Notes: generated by a model not told the origin, from the letters alone. A DNA stretch of 64,000 nt from Halobacillus ihumii (GCF_902726645.1 NZ_CACVAO010000001.1:1984001-2048000), one strand, 5' to 3'; shown: positions 24,901 through 35,125, numbered from the stretch's first letter. Numbers and translations: made by a program.

Positions 24901-25509
24901 ATGGAAAGTAGACGAATGGGGTACATAAGGGTAAGTAGCAAAGACCAAAATGAAGAACGACAAATGGCGGCTATGAAAGAACATGGAATTAACGAACGAG
25001 ATATTTTCATCGATAAAGTTAGTGGCAAAGATTTTAAGCGCGAAAACTATCAACTCCTCAAACGTGTTCTTCGTCCAGGTGATATTTTATACATTCATGC
25101 GCTTGACCGTTTCGGAAGAAACAAAAACGAAATTGTCGAAGAGTGGAATGATATCACAAAAAATATTCAGGCAGATATAGTTGTCTTGGACATGCCCTTG
25201 TTGGACACCACCCAATACAAAGACAGCATGGGGACCTTTATTGCTGACCTCGTCTTACAAATTCTATCTTGGATGGCGCAAGAAGAAAGAGATCGCATTC
25301 GAAAACGGCAACGGGAAGGTATTGATGCCGCATTAAAACAAGGGAAAGCCCTTGGAAGACCGAAAGCTAATATAACAGAAGCCTTCCGAGAAGCCTATGT
25401 GGAATGGAAAGAAGGAAAAATCACGGCCACTCGGGCTATGCAGAAAGCCCAGGTTAAGAAAACGACCTTTTATAAGCTCGTGAAACAGATGGAGGAGAAT
25501 CCGACATAA
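24901..25509 (+). CDS. Serine resolvase of the Tn552-like element
   Basis: 202 residues. The catalytic domain starts RMGYIRVSSKDQNEERQ with the active serine, followed by YIHALDRFGRNK, a long E helix (LSWMAQEERDRIRKRQREGID) and a C-terminal HTH (ARAMQKAQVKKTTFYKLV type). It resolves cointegrates formed during replicative transposition. It is intact, unlike the two resolvase fragments elsewhere in the window. Confidence 0.93.
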   Translation: MESRRMGYIRVSSKDQNEERQMAAMKEHGINERDIFIDKVSGKDFKRENYQLLKRVLRPGDILYIHALDRFGRNKNEIVEEWNDITKNIQADIVVLDMPLLDTTQYKDSMGTFIADLVLQILSWMAQEERDRIRKRQREGIDAALKQGKALGRPKANITEAFREAYVEWKEGKITATRAMQKAQVKKTTFYKLVKQMEENPT

Positions 25510-25553
25510 TCATTACCTATTTATACCTGAAGTATAAGAAAGGGGAAAAAAAC

Positions 25554-27017
25554 ATGTCGCCTCATAATAATTCCGTCCTGACCTCTTACACTGAAGAACA
25601 AAGAGCCAAAGCCATGGAAAGGTTCCGTCTTATTCGCCCTTACTTAGAAGGCGAAACGTCTTTATCGACCATTGCTTTAGACACTCCTGTTTCATTACGT
25701 ACTTTGCAAAGGTGGGTCCAATATTATCGCAAAAGGGGATTGCAAGCACTGGTGGCCAAGGAACGCTTCGATCGAGGCAGCCGAAAAATATCACCTGAAA
25801 TCGTTAAAGTGATTGAAGGGCTTGCTTTAAAAAAAGCACCTCCTAGTATGGCTTCCATCCATCGAAAAGTTGAAAGGATTGCGATGGAGCATGGATGGAC
25901 GGTTCCGAGCTATGGAACTGTCTACAATATTATCGAATCCCTTCCTTCTTCGTTAAAAACATTAGGGAATGAAGGATCAGTTATATACAAGGAAAACTTT
26001 GATTTAATTCATCGACGAGAAGCCCAACAGCCCAATGAGATATGGCAAGCCGATCATACCTTATTGGATATTTGGATTTGGAATGAAAAAGAAAAACCAG
26101 CTCGCCCTTGGCTAACCATTATTATGGATGACTATAGCCGTGCCGTAGCTGGTTACTTTTTAAGTTTTGATGCTCCTTCGGCTATTCAAACGTCTCTCGC
26201 ATTACATCAAGCCATTTGGTCAAAGGAAGACAGCCGATGGAGGGTTTGTGGTATTCCGAGTATTTTCTATACCGATCATGGCAGTGATTTTACTTCGGAC
26301 CATCTGGAACAGGTTGGTGCTGATCTACGTATGCAACTCATTTTCTCCACTGTTGGGGTCCCTAGAGGACGAGGGAAAATTGAGCGTTTTTTCCAAACCA
26401 TCAACCAGTTATTTTTACAGGAGCAACCCGGTTACATCTCCCATTCACGACCTTCTCTATCTCCATCTATGACTTTACCCGAACTTGATCGTCAGTTACG
26501 AGAATTTCTGATTGAAACGTATCATTTTCGTGTTCATGGAACAACAGGTTTCCCACCTGTGACACGCTGGGAAGCCGAAGGTTTCCTTCCTCAACTCCCC
26601 AATTCTCTCGAGGATTTGGATTTACTATTATTGAATGTTGCTACATCTCGCCGTATCCATCCGGATGGCATACGATTTCAAGGTTTTCGCTATGAATCAA
26701 CGACATTAGCTCCTTATATCGGAGAAGATGTGACCATTCGATATAACCCTCGTGATTTAGCTGAAATAAGGGTCTTTTTCCATCGCCAGTTTTTATGCCG
26801 GGCGATTTGTCCGGAATTAGCTGGGTATGAAGTTGATATCAAAGATATTATAGCTGCACGAAGTCATCGGAAAAGAAATGCCACCCGTCAAATCAAGACA
26901 CGTAATGCGGTTTTTGAAGAGTTGGTACAAGATTCCCTTAAAAGGTCCAAAACAACAGAAACTGACGAAACTCCGACATCATCTAACACAAAATTAAAGA
27001 GGTATAAGTATGAGTGA
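25554..27017 (+). CDS. Tn552-like DDE transposase (Mu/TniA class)
   Basis: 487 residues. N-terminal HTH region (about 30-75, including TLQRWVQYYRKRGLQAL). rve core: WQADHTLLDIW (first Asp), YTDHGSDFTSDH (second Asp) and GRGKIERFFQTINQ (Glu). The C-terminal beta-barrel (about 360-430) matches Mu-type enzymes. It works with the downstream ATPase. The last codons overlap the next start (ATGAGTGA at 27010-27017), so the two are translationally coupled. Confidence 0.93.
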   Translation: MSPHNNSVLTSYTEEQRAKAMERFRLIRPYLEGETSLSTIALDTPVSLRTLQRWVQYYRKRGLQALVAKERFDRGSRKISPEIVKVIEGLALKKAPPSMASIHRKVERIAMEHGWTVPSYGTVYNIIESLPSSLKTLGNEGSVIYKENFDLIHRREAQQPNEIWQADHTLLDIWIWNEKEKPARPWLTIIMDDYSRAVAGYFLSFDAPSAIQTSLALHQAIWSKEDSRWRVCGIPSIFYTDHGSDFTSDHLEQVGADLRMQLIFSTVGVPRGRGKIERFFQTINQLFLQEQPGYISHSRPSLSPSMTLPELDRQLREFLIETYHFRVHGTTGFPPVTRWEAEGFLPQLPNSLEDLDLLLLNVATSRRIHPDGIRFQGFRYESTTLAPYIGEDVTIRYNPRDLAEIRVFFHRQFLCRAICPELAGYEVDIKDIIAARSHRKRNATRQIKTRNAVFEELVQDSLKRSKTTETDETPTSSNTKLKRYKYE

Positions 27018-27816
27018 TCAGTCAACCTTTTTAGAAACGAAGGAATATCGCCGTTTTGTGGAATTTTGTGAAGCTTGCCGGAAGTACCAATATATTGGTG
27101 TATGTTATGGGGAGGCTGGTGTCGGCAAGACAATGGCTGCAAAACACCTCACCCGGTGGGACCTATTATCGCCATGGCTTGATCTTCCAAGAATAGAAGA
27201 CGATCAACAAGTCCCATTAGAAGTCCTCGATGAACATACTCTTTATTATACAGCTCCTGTTGTTAAACCGGCTCAGATTGGAAGGGATTTATCTGTCTTG
27301 AATCTTCGCTTAGCCATGCTGCATGAAAAAGCGCATTATCAAAAAGATGGCATACAGAGACGAATCCCAGATTTTTATGGCAGTACCGAACTTGTACTCG
27401 TTGACGAAGCTGATCGCCTTAAATTAGTGGGGTTGGAATTAATCCGAGACATGTACGATCAACATCCAATGGGAGTCGTACTTATTGGTATGCCTGGTTT
27501 TGAGCGCCAATTAATGCGCTATCCGCAGTTATATTCCCGTATTGGCTTTGCGCATGAATATAAAACATTAAAAAGAGATGAAATGACCTTCATATTAAAA
27601 AATAAATGGAAGGAACTCGGTTTGAACATTAACCTTGAAGATTTTGTGGATTACGAGGCCTTTACGGCTGTCGTACGTATGACTGGTGGGAATTTTCGGC
27701 TTATTCAGCGCCTGTTCACACAAGTTGAACGAGTCATGGCCATCAATCAGATCGAGACCATATCAAAAGAAGTGGTTGATGCGGCCAGGGAAAGTCTTGT
27801 AATTGGTCATAAATAG
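27010..27816 (+). CDS. Tn552-like AAA+ ATPase (TniB type)
   Basis: 268 residues. Walker A is GEAGVGKTMAAK (about 34-45), Walker B is ELVLVDEADRL, and a sensor-I-like VLIGMPG follows. The C-terminal helical domain includes RMTGGNFRLIQRL. It selects targets and activates the transposase, in the manner of MuB/TniB. The start overlaps the end of the transposase gene. Confidence 0.92.
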   Translation: MSDQSTFLETKEYRRFVEFCEACRKYQYIGVCYGEAGVGKTMAAKHLTRWDLLSPWLDLPRIEDDQQVPLEVLDEHTLYYTAPVVKPAQIGRDLSVLNLRLAMLHEKAHYQKDGIQRRIPDFYGSTELVLVDEADRLKLVGLELIRDMYDQHPMGVVLIGMPGFERQLMRYPQLYSRIGFAHEYKTLKRDEMTFILKNKWKELGLNINLEDFVDYEAFTAVVRMTGGNFRLIQRLFTQVERVMAINQIETISKEVVDAARESLVIGHK

Positions 27817-27852
27817 GAAGCTGTTGTTGATCATTTTATCAAAAAGATTTGA

Positions 27853-28338
27853 ATGAAACATTATGGGTTACGTACGCCATTTAAAGATGAAAAAATCTCG
27901 CCATTTATCTCTGAAGTTCACAATCTACGTGAAGGAGATACGGTAGTCGTTTATAAGCTCGATCGAATTGGCCGGAGCACAAAACACTTGGTAGATCTAA
28001 TCAATGACTTCCAGGATAAAGGCATTAACTTTGTTTCTATTAATGAAAATATAGATACGACAACGGCGATGGGGAAACTCGTGTTTACGATCTTCAGTGG
28101 TCTGGCTCAGTTTGAGCGTGACATTATTTCAGAGAGGACGAAATCAGGGCTAGATGCTGCCAGATCTCGAGGACGAAAAGGTGGTCGACCAAAAAAAGAC
28201 CAATCCAAGTTGGATATGGCCTTTCGCATGTATGATAGTAAGGAATACAGGATTCAAGAGATATTGGATGCTACCAGCTTAAGTAGAGCTACTTTCTACA
28301 GATACTTAGGAGAACGGAATAATAATTCTTACGGGTAA
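27853..28338 (+). pseudogene. Resolvase lacking its catalytic N-terminus
   Basis: The frame matches serine resolvases from LREGDTVVVYKLDRIGRS through the E helix (FERDIISERTKSGL) and the HTH (IQEILDATSLSRATFYRYL) to the natural end. The first 26 or so residues do not match, and the catalytic serine segment (YxRVSTxxQ) is missing. The protein could still bind DNA but not recombine. It is probably the remnant of a second, older element. Confidence 0.75.
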
Positions 28339-28484
28339 CTAAATAACGCTAACTCCAAAGGGCCGTAAACAAATGTATATAATACGCTCGGATAAGAATT
28401 CGGTATATATAAGGTGGATTTTCACTCTCCATTTTCCTAACCAAGTGATATTATGGGGAAAGATAATAAAGAAGAAAGTTCGTG

Positions 28485-29219
28485 ATGATATTGCCTCTAC
28501 TCACATATGGAACAACAGATATTAATTACGTTCTATATTCACAAAACCGTAAGGACATTAAAATATCGGTAGATTTAGTCAATGGGGTTGAGGTTTACAC
28601 CCCTGAAAACCTAGAAGGTGCTAAAGTTAAGGAATTGATCAAAAAGAAATCCCCTTGGATCCTAACCAAGCTTAGAGAACTAAATGAAGTTCAGATATCG
28701 GTTCAACCGAAGGAATTTGTCAGTGGTGAAAAATTTCCTTACTTAGGTCGTCATTATCGCTTAAAAGTTCACAAGGAACCTATCGAAAAAGCCAAGCTCC
28801 AATTTAAGCAAGGAAAGTTTATTGCTGTTGTTCTCCAAAATTGGTCTCAAGAACAAACTAACCATTTTTTAGAAGGTGAGTTCATACAATGGTACCGAAC
28901 CCATGGGACGAGTAAAATCAAAGAACGTGCTGATAAATACCAAGCCATACTTGGCGTTCAGTCGAATTCGATTAGCTTACGAACGCAACATAAACGCTGG
29001 GGCACTTGTACTCCCAGTGGTGACATCTATATCAACTGGCGTCTCGTCATGGCACCTGTCAAAGTGATGGATTATGTCATTGTACATGAATTGGTCCACT
29101 TGCTTGTAGCCGAACACAATGAGCATTTTTGGAAAACCGTTCAGTCGATTCTACCGGACTATCAACAACGAAAAGAATGGCTTCGCGTCCATGGAATGGA
29201 ATTGCATAACATCGGGTGA
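28485..29219 (+). CDS. YgjP-like zinc metallopeptidase (DUF45)
   Basis: About 244 residues. The C-terminal half holds the gluzincin motif HELVHLL (about 207-213), a downstream HNEHFWK histidine region and the preceding RWGTCTPSGDIYINWRL block typical of YgjP/DUF45 (SprT-like) proteases. The N-terminal half is the usual beta-rich extension with a WILTKL motif. It lies convergent to hsdR. DUF45 proteases are often found with type I restriction systems, where a regulatory role is suspected but not shown here. ATG 28485 is chosen over the GTG one codon earlier. Confidence 0.88.
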   Translation: MILPLLTYGTTDINYVLYSQNRKDIKISVDLVNGVEVYTPENLEGAKVKELIKKKSPWILTKLRELNEVQISVQPKEFVSGEKFPYLGRHYRLKVHKEPIEKAKLQFKQGKFIAVVLQNWSQEQTNHFLEGEFIQWYRTHGTSKIKERADKYQAILGVQSNSISLRTQHKRWGTCTPSGDIYINWRLVMAPVKVMDYVIVHELVHLLVAEHNEHFWKTVQSILPDYQQRKEWLRVHGMELHNIG

Positions 29220-29268
29220 TCAATAGGGCATGCATGATGCCGTATCTGTGGTTCATGCCCTTCGTGTG

Positions 29269-32217
29269 TCAATATCCGATCTGTTTATAGTGAACTTCCG
29301 CCAGGTTCATCAATTGTAAGGCCAGATTTTCGACTTGCTTATTAGCACAATTACTAGCTCGCAGCTGTCGCTTGATCTTCTTGCGCATCTCTCTTTTCAC
29401 ATCATCTTTTTCCACCCAATCAATCACAGCATGATCGACAATAATCTCCGTGATGATGTGAGTCAATTCCTTCAAACTCTCTTCCTCATTGGAAGCTAGT
29501 TCCTTTTCTAGCAATTGAAAAAAGGGATATTGTTTTGGCTCAAATCCATGCTCTTTACTTTCTTCGGCATTATTCCGCATCTCATGAATCATATCACGGT
29601 ATTCTTCAAGCAATTCCTCAATCGTCATTTGCCGCTCTTTCCGACGCTCGATCAATTCCTCTAAACGTTCTTTTAAAGATGTATATAAAACAGGATTCTC
29701 TTCCAGTTTGATACGAATTTCATGCTTCAAAGCATGTTCCATTTCTGCTGCTTTCGATTCCGGTGTCTTGATTTCATCTAATTTTTCCTCAAACCGATTG
29801 GATAAAATATCAATTGGTTCGAACAAGACTTCAGGAGTCGTGGCGTAGACGTGTTCTTCAATCAGTTGCCGCACTTTTTCACCACAGTCGGATATATCCA
29901 TGCCTTCTTCAATGTGGTACCTGGACTTGGCCAACTTCCGGACCTTCCCTAGCCAGCGCAAATCCTCCAAATACGGCTTCGCTTTCGGATTGGGCATCAC
30001 CATGTCCATACTTTCAGAAAACTGCTTGAACGCCGTATCGAACTCATTTCGAATATCTTCGGGCTCAAGAATAGCAAGACACCCATCCAAGTCCTCCCGA
30101 TTTTGATAGTCGAAAAAGCGCATTGCTTTACGGTGCCTGGTTTGTAATTTCGGAATCTCTGCATCAATATCACTAAGTGCCCCTTTGATGTCTTCCTCAT
30201 GGAAGACACCTAACGCTTCTTCTAAAAATCTTGAGACACCAAAGTAATCAACAATCAATCCATATGTCTTTTTATTATACGTACGGTTTGTTCTGGCAAT
30301 GGCCTGCAGCAAGTTGTGCTCTTTCAATGGTTTATCCAAATACATCACTTGTTCGATGGGGGCATCGAAACCCGTCAGTAACTTATCACAAACGATTAAG
30401 AAACTTAGCTCATCTTCATGCATCGGCTTTTTAAATCTTTGGATAACCTGCTTCTCTTCTTGTTTGGATAAGTGGTGTTCCTGTAGATGTTTTTCATCAT
30501 TATGGCCAGCTGACATAATTACTTTAGATTGGTAATTACTCAATTCATCCAACATCTGTTTATACATCACAGCTGCCTCACGGGATACAGCGACAATTTG
30601 TGCTTTGAATCCGTTCGGCTGAATATGTTGCTCAAAGTGTTCAATAATATCAAGTACAATATTTCGCACCCGTTTAGGAGAAGCCGTTATCGCTTCTTCT
30701 GTGACGTATTTCTGTTTGATTCGTTCCCGGTCCTCTTCTGAGTACTCCCTGAAGAAGCGATCAAACAACTGATCGATCGTTTCTCCTTGAACATGCAAAT
30801 CAACAAGTCGAGATTCATAGAAAATCGGCACCGTTGCCCCATCTTCTACTGCCTGTTCGATCGGATACTTATCGATGTAATCTCCAAACGTGCGTCGTGT
30901 ACTCTTATCTTTTTTATCAATAGGTGTTCCTGTAAATCCAATGTACGTGGCATTCGGGAGAGCCATCCGCATATTGAGAGCCAGGGAACTATACTGACTG
31001 CGGTGGCTTTCATCCACTAACACAATGACATTTTCAGATGTGGTCTGTTCCGGAAAGTTCTCTTCATCTTCGGATTCCTGAAACTTTTGCACGAGCGTCA
31101 TAATCGTCGCCCCAGGACCTTGGTTCAAATAATCTCGTAGTTCGGTTACAGAACCCGCCTGTTGAGGATTCGGAAAACCACAGCGACGGAATGTATTGGT
31201 AATTTGTTGGTCCAAATCCTGTCGGTCGGTGACTACGACAATCGTCGGGTTCTTCCATTCAGCGATTCGTCTTAACTTCGTCGCTAAAAAGACCATGGAC
31301 AGTGACTTTCCCGATCCTTGCGTCGCCCAGACTACCCCACCACGTTCTTGAGGTTTATCCGCATGTAAAATCCGATGAACAGCACGATTAACCGCTCGGT
31401 ACTGCTGGTAGCGTCCTAGCTTTTTAATCACACGTCCATCCTCTGGTTCGTAAACGATGAAATTTCGGATTAAATCAAATAACCGTTCTTTGACGAGCAT
31501 ACCGGTCACAAGGATGTCTTGAGAAGAAGGATTATCCCCAATTTCAGATATGGTTCTTGGATAGGGATCCTTCCACTCGGTATAATGTTGAAGCTTCGAT
31601 CCAATCGTTCCCACTTTAGCTCGGTCATTGCTCGTCGAGATCATGAATTGATTGTAATAGAATAACGATTCATTCTCTCGTTGATAGCGCGACAGCTGCT
31701 TTACCCCTTGAGGGATCTGTTCATCTGGTGGCAACGTCGGACTCTTGCACTCAATGACCACGAGAGGGAAGCCATTAACGAACACCATGACATCTGGACG
31801 AATCGTTCCCTGAGCATTCGTGATCGAAAATTGATCGACGACAAGGAACTCATTATTTTCAATGTTGTCAAAATCAACCAATTCTACCGTTTGACTCTTC
31901 CGTCCCTTCCCGACATCCTGCTGAACGGAAAGCTTATTAATCAAAACCTCATGGAAATGCTGATTCGCTTCCATGAGGCTGGTAAAGTCTAAGTGCGTCA
32001 TAGAACGGACGACTTTATTGAGGTTATTCTCATTGATCCAAGGATTTAATCGTTGAACAGCTTGAGTGAAGCGTTTCTTGAGTACGATTTCCATATAAGT
32101 ATCCCGTTCCGGATCAAGCGATGATCCAGACACATACGTGTACCCTAGTGATTTCAGATGTTCAATGACCCGATCTTCAACTAGACCTTTTTCGTTCCAG
32201 TCTTGGGTAATGTTCAT
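29269..32217 (-). CDS. hsdR: Type I restriction endonuclease HsdR subunit
   Basis: 982 residues. The N-terminal PD-(D/E)XK nuclease shows RPDVMVFVNGFPLVVIECKS (Asp, then ExK). The motor domain has Walker A TQGSGKSLSM and a DEAD-like DESH box (VLVDESHRSQ), plus later helicase motifs (GFTGTPI; DKLLTGFDAP; QAIARTNRTY). The C-terminus (about 800-982) is a charged coiled region for binding the methylase core. It translocates and cleaves DNA lacking the cognate methylation. Its ATG overlaps the hsdS stop (ATGA). No defect seen. Confidence 0.97.
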   Translation of the reverse strand: MNITQDWNEKGLVEDRVIEHLKSLGYTYVSGSSLDPERDTYMEIVLKKRFTQAVQRLNPWINENNLNKVVRSMTHLDFTSLMEANQHFHEVLINKLSVQQDVGKGRKSQTVELVDFDNIENNEFLVVDQFSITNAQGTIRPDVMVFVNGFPLVVIECKSPTLPPDEQIPQGVKQLSRYQRENESLFYYNQFMISTSNDRAKVGTIGSKLQHYTEWKDPYPRTISEIGDNPSSQDILVTGMLVKERLFDLIRNFIVYEPEDGRVIKKLGRYQQYRAVNRAVHRILHADKPQERGGVVWATQGSGKSLSMVFLATKLRRIAEWKNPTIVVVTDRQDLDQQITNTFRRCGFPNPQQAGSVTELRDYLNQGPGATIMTLVQKFQESEDEENFPEQTTSENVIVLVDESHRSQYSSLALNMRMALPNATYIGFTGTPIDKKDKSTRRTFGDYIDKYPIEQAVEDGATVPIFYESRLVDLHVQGETIDQLFDRFFREYSEEDRERIKQKYVTEEAITASPKRVRNIVLDIIEHFEQHIQPNGFKAQIVAVSREAAVMYKQMLDELSNYQSKVIMSAGHNDEKHLQEHHLSKQEEKQVIQRFKKPMHEDELSFLIVCDKLLTGFDAPIEQVMYLDKPLKEHNLLQAIARTNRTYNKKTYGLIVDYFGVSRFLEEALGVFHEEDIKGALSDIDAEIPKLQTRHRKAMRFFDYQNREDLDGCLAILEPEDIRNEFDTAFKQFSESMDMVMPNPKAKPYLEDLRWLGKVRKLAKSRYHIEEGMDISDCGEKVRQLIEEHVYATTPEVLFEPIDILSNRFEEKLDEIKTPESKAAEMEHALKHEIRIKLEENPVLYTSLKERLEELIERRKERQMTIEELLEEYRDMIHEMRNNAEESKEHGFEPKQYPFFQLLEKELASNEEESLKELTHIITEIIVDHAVIDWVEKDDVKREMRKKIKRQLRASNCANKQVENLALQLMNLAEVHYKQIGY

Positions 32218-33476
32218 GTCGGCATCACCTCGTCTTCGTCATCAATTGGTACGCGTGTTTTCCCTGTTAGGAGTTGTTGCATAAGACCTTTCTTCAACCT
32301 TTCTAGCTGTTCTAGTTCTTTTCTCCCGTTCAGTGCTTTTACATCGAATACTGAGAGAATATCAGATATTTTCTTTTGCTCTTCCTCACTTGGTAGGGGA
32401 ACTTCAATACTTTCAATTTGCTTTGCACTAATATTTGGTGGGTCAGTTCCAGCTATTTTCAATAAAATTTCAGTTGCAAAATAATTACTCTTTGCAAGTT
32501 GGTAGAGGAATTCCTTATTTAAGCCATCCTTTACATGAAAACGACCTACACGTTGATTCAATAACGAAGGGACATCTTGATTACTAAGCCTAGCGACCTT
32601 TGCTTCTTCCCTAATAACTGGTCGCGTCATTGCCATAACTATATCGTTTTCTTCTAATAAATAATCTGGGTGATTCTCTTCAAACTTACCTGGCAAATAC
32701 GACTGATCGTTCCATAAGATTTCCCCTAATCCGACGTTGGCAATTTTCAACCATTTTATCCCTGAATTAGATGCGTCCTTACTTTTGAAAGCGTATCCTC
32801 CTTGGACCCGAAGAACCTTTGATAGAGTTACATGGCTCCACCCTTCAGGTATCTCACCAATAGGTGTTTTCTTGAATTTCGTATGACCAATGCCTTTGGT
32901 CAACAGTTGTTGCATCAACCCTTTTTTCACTTTGGTGGTTTGTTCAATGATTTGCTTTGTCTTCTCAATCGCTTCATCGACAGATGAAAGAATCGACGAG
33001 ATTTCCTTTTGTTCCACTATCGAAGGCCTTTGTATTGCAAAAGATCTTAATTCTCCCTTACTAATCTCTTTAAAAGTACTTCCTGAACCCAATTGTTCAA
33101 ACCTCGGACCATAGTAAGTTAATAAGTAGTATAGGAAACCAGGTATGCAATTTTCACTACAAATAAAGTTCGCAAATCCTTGATTTGTAGTAACCGGTAG
33201 TGTATTTATAACACATTTTCCTATAGTCGCCCTACTGGTCATTAATACACTATTCGCTGGTATTATTTTGGCAGCACTCTTCTCTAGACCCTTAGTAGTA
33301 ATATACTGAGATGCATCATTTAAATATTTCTTATTGTTCTTAGTTACATCTGTGGGTGTAACCCATGGAATATTTCCTTTCCAATATTCCATATTATTTC
33401 TAGATGGTGTACCTCCTCCAGTTATAGTTGCTAAATCCTCCAGTTTAATTCTATCCCAGCTGTACCTATCAGTCAC
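32214..33476 (-). CDS. hsdS: Type I specificity subunit HsdS
   Basis: 420 residues with two target-recognition domains (about 5-155 and 205-360). Each is followed by a helical spacer with the repeated motif KKGLMQQLLT (about 185-195 and 395-405), and each starts with a similar WxxxxLxDL/GWSHVTLSKVL stretch. The two halves set the two parts of the DNA recognition sequence, which cannot be read from the protein. The start is a GTG overlapping the hsdM stop; the stop overlaps the hsdR start. Confidence 0.95.
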   Translation of the reverse strand: MTDRYSWDRIKLEDLATITGGGTPSRNNMEYWKGNIPWVTPTDVTKNNKKYLNDASQYITTKGLEKSAAKIIPANSVLMTSRATIGKCVINTLPVTTNQGFANFICSENCIPGFLYYLLTYYGPRFEQLGSGSTFKEISKGELRSFAIQRPSIVEQKEISSILSSVDEAIEKTKQIIEQTTKVKKGLMQQLLTKGIGHTKFKKTPIGEIPEGWSHVTLSKVLRVQGGYAFKSKDASNSGIKWLKIANVGLGEILWNDQSYLPGKFEENHPDYLLEENDIVMAMTRPVIREEAKVARLSNQDVPSLLNQRVGRFHVKDGLNKEFLYQLAKSNYFATEILLKIAGTDPPNISAKQIESIEVPLPSEEEQKKISDILSVFDVKALNGRKELEQLERLKKGLMQQLLTGKTRVPIDDEDEVMPT

Positions 33477-34953
33477 CGTAACCCAACTCCTTCAAATACC
33501 CATACATCACCTTCTCAACCTCGTCACGTTCATTTTCCATTTTTCGAAGATTAGCTAGAGCTTGAGCAACGTCAATTTGTTCTTCCTCCTCGGTCGTATC
33601 TATATAACGAGCAATATTAAGGTTGAAGTCATTATCCTCAATTTCTTCAAGATCCACTACACGGCAATATCTCTCTTGGTCTTCCCATTGGTCGTAGGCT
33701 TCAACAGCTTTCATGATATCTTCTTCTCGTAGACCATTTTGATTTTTACCTTCTTGATAGTCTTTGGATCCATCTAAAATAAAGACTTTGCCTTTTTGCT
33801 CCTTAGTTTTATTACGATTTAATATCAAAATACAAGCTGGAATTCCCGTTCCGTAAAATAAATTAGACGGAAGCCCGATAATCGATTCAACTAAATCTTC
33901 TTGCAACAAACGGGTACGGATTTTCCCTTCTGCTCCACCTCGGAATAGCACACCATGAGGCATGACAACGCCAGCTTTCCCTTCATGGTTTAAGGTAGAA
34001 ATCATATGTTGAACAAATCCATAATCCCCCGCGTTTTTCGGTGGCAGACCAAAACGGAAACGACCATATTCATCAGCCTCAGCTTCTTCACTTCCCCAAT
34101 TTTTTAATGAGAATGGTGGATTAGCAATCACCCGATCATATAATAATAGTTCTTTACCTTCCCCTGTCAGTTTTGGTTCACGAATTGTGTCTCCACGTTC
34201 AATTCGGTGATCACTCAATCCATGCAGCAACAAGTTCATTTTACAAATCGACCACGTGTTCAAGTTTCTTTCTTGTCCATGTAACGATAAATTGCGTGGG
34301 TCTCCCCCATGGGACTTGATATAATCCACAGACTGAACAAGCATACCGCCTGATCCGACGGTCGGATCACAGACACGCATTCCTTCTTCTGGTTTAATCA
34401 GTTTAACGATCAGTTCAACAACCTTGCTCGGTGTATAGAACTCTCCGCCCTTTTTACCTGCATCATCCGCAAACTGCTTGATTAAATACTCGTAAGCACG
34501 ACCGAGCATATCGGGTTCAAATAGGCTTTCGTTTCCTAAGTTCAGTGAAGAGAAATGTTGAATCAATTGCAAGAGCAGCTTATCCGGCAACTTTTCCTTA
34601 TCGTTGAAATCGATGCTTGCGAGTACACCTTCAAGAGACTGGTTCTCTTCTTCTAATGCTTCAAAGGCTTTATTAATGGCGGTGCCGATATCTTGTGTTT
34701 GAGACTGAATGAACTTCCATCGTGCACGTTCAGGAACAAAAAATTGGTGTTCATCCCGATCATACCAGCCGTAATCGTCCCCTTCTTCTTGTTGAATGGT
34801 TTTTGCGGTTTCAACAAATACATCGTTTAATCGTTTTAAAAATAATAAACCAAATATGTAGTTTTTATAGTCAGAGGAATCAATACTTCCTCTCAATATA
34901 TTTGCTGATTCCCATAGGTGGGCTTCTAATTGTGGTAACGTCAATTTACTCAT
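33469..34953 (-). CDS. hsdM: Type I DNA methyltransferase subunit HsdM
   Basis: About 494 residues. The N-terminal helical domain (MSKLTLPQLEAHLWESANILRG) is followed by the SAM-binding motif DPTVGSGGML and the catalytic NPPF motif (VIANPPFSLKNW), making it an N6-adenine methylase. I start it at ATG 34951-34953, since the extra N-terminal residues of the open frame to 35022 do not fit the family. First gene of the operon hsdM-hsdS-hsdR; each junction overlaps, implying coupled translation. Confidence 0.96.
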   Translation of the reverse strand: MSKLTLPQLEAHLWESANILRGSIDSSDYKNYIFGLLFLKRLNDVFVETAKTIQQEEGDDYGWYDRDEHQFFVPERARWKFIQSQTQDIGTAINKAFEALEEENQSLEGVLASIDFNDKEKLPDKLLLQLIQHFSSLNLGNESLFEPDMLGRAYEYLIKQFADDAGKKGGEFYTPSKVVELIVKLIKPEEGMRVCDPTVGSGGMLVQSVDYIKSHGGDPRNLSLHGQERNLNTWSICKMNLLLHGLSDHRIERGDTIREPKLTGEGKELLLYDRVIANPPFSLKNWGSEEAEADEYGRFRFGLPPKNAGDYGFVQHMISTLNHEGKAGVVMPHGVLFRGGAEGKIRTRLLQEDLVESIIGLPSNLFYGTGIPACILILNRNKTKEQKGKVFILDGSKDYQEGKNQNGLREEDIMKAVEAYDQWEDQERYCRVVDLEEIEDNDFNLNIARYIDTTEEEEQIDVAQALANLRKMENERDEVEKVMYGYLKELGYGD

Positions 34954-35125
34954 TCGATGTAACCCCCGTGTATAGTCTTTACCTCTAATATACCAGACTA
35001 TGATATATGAGACTATTGTCATGTTCGGTAATGGAGGTTTTAGAGATTTTAACTAATATCCAAAAAATCGAAGGCTTTCCCTAACTTTTAAAAAATCAAG
35101 TACCAAAACAATAATTTTGTGGTAA

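Larger units (their letters stand above)
24703..27816 (+). mobile_element. Tn552-like transposon core
   Basis: Holds a resolvase, a DDE transposase and an ATPase in one operon, with protein lengths (202, 487, 268) close to those of Tn552-type elements. The terminal inverted repeats were not located with certainty, so the limits are approximate. No resistance cargo is present within the core. Confidence 0.65.

Noticed and set aside
9000..25000. CRISPR array
   Set aside because: The repeats are long, modular and 300-2000 bases apart with genes between them; there are no regular short spacers and no cas genes.
9000..25000. Classical integron with attC sites
   Set aside because: No tyrosine integrase gene is present in the window, genes face both ways, and the conserved blocks lack a clear RYYYAAC/GTTRRRY pair, although the folded hairpins recall attC.
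15818..28338. The two resolvase fragments as one gene split by a large insertion
   Set aside because: They are 12 kb apart with several independent genes and elements between; complementary coverage alone does not prove a split gene.
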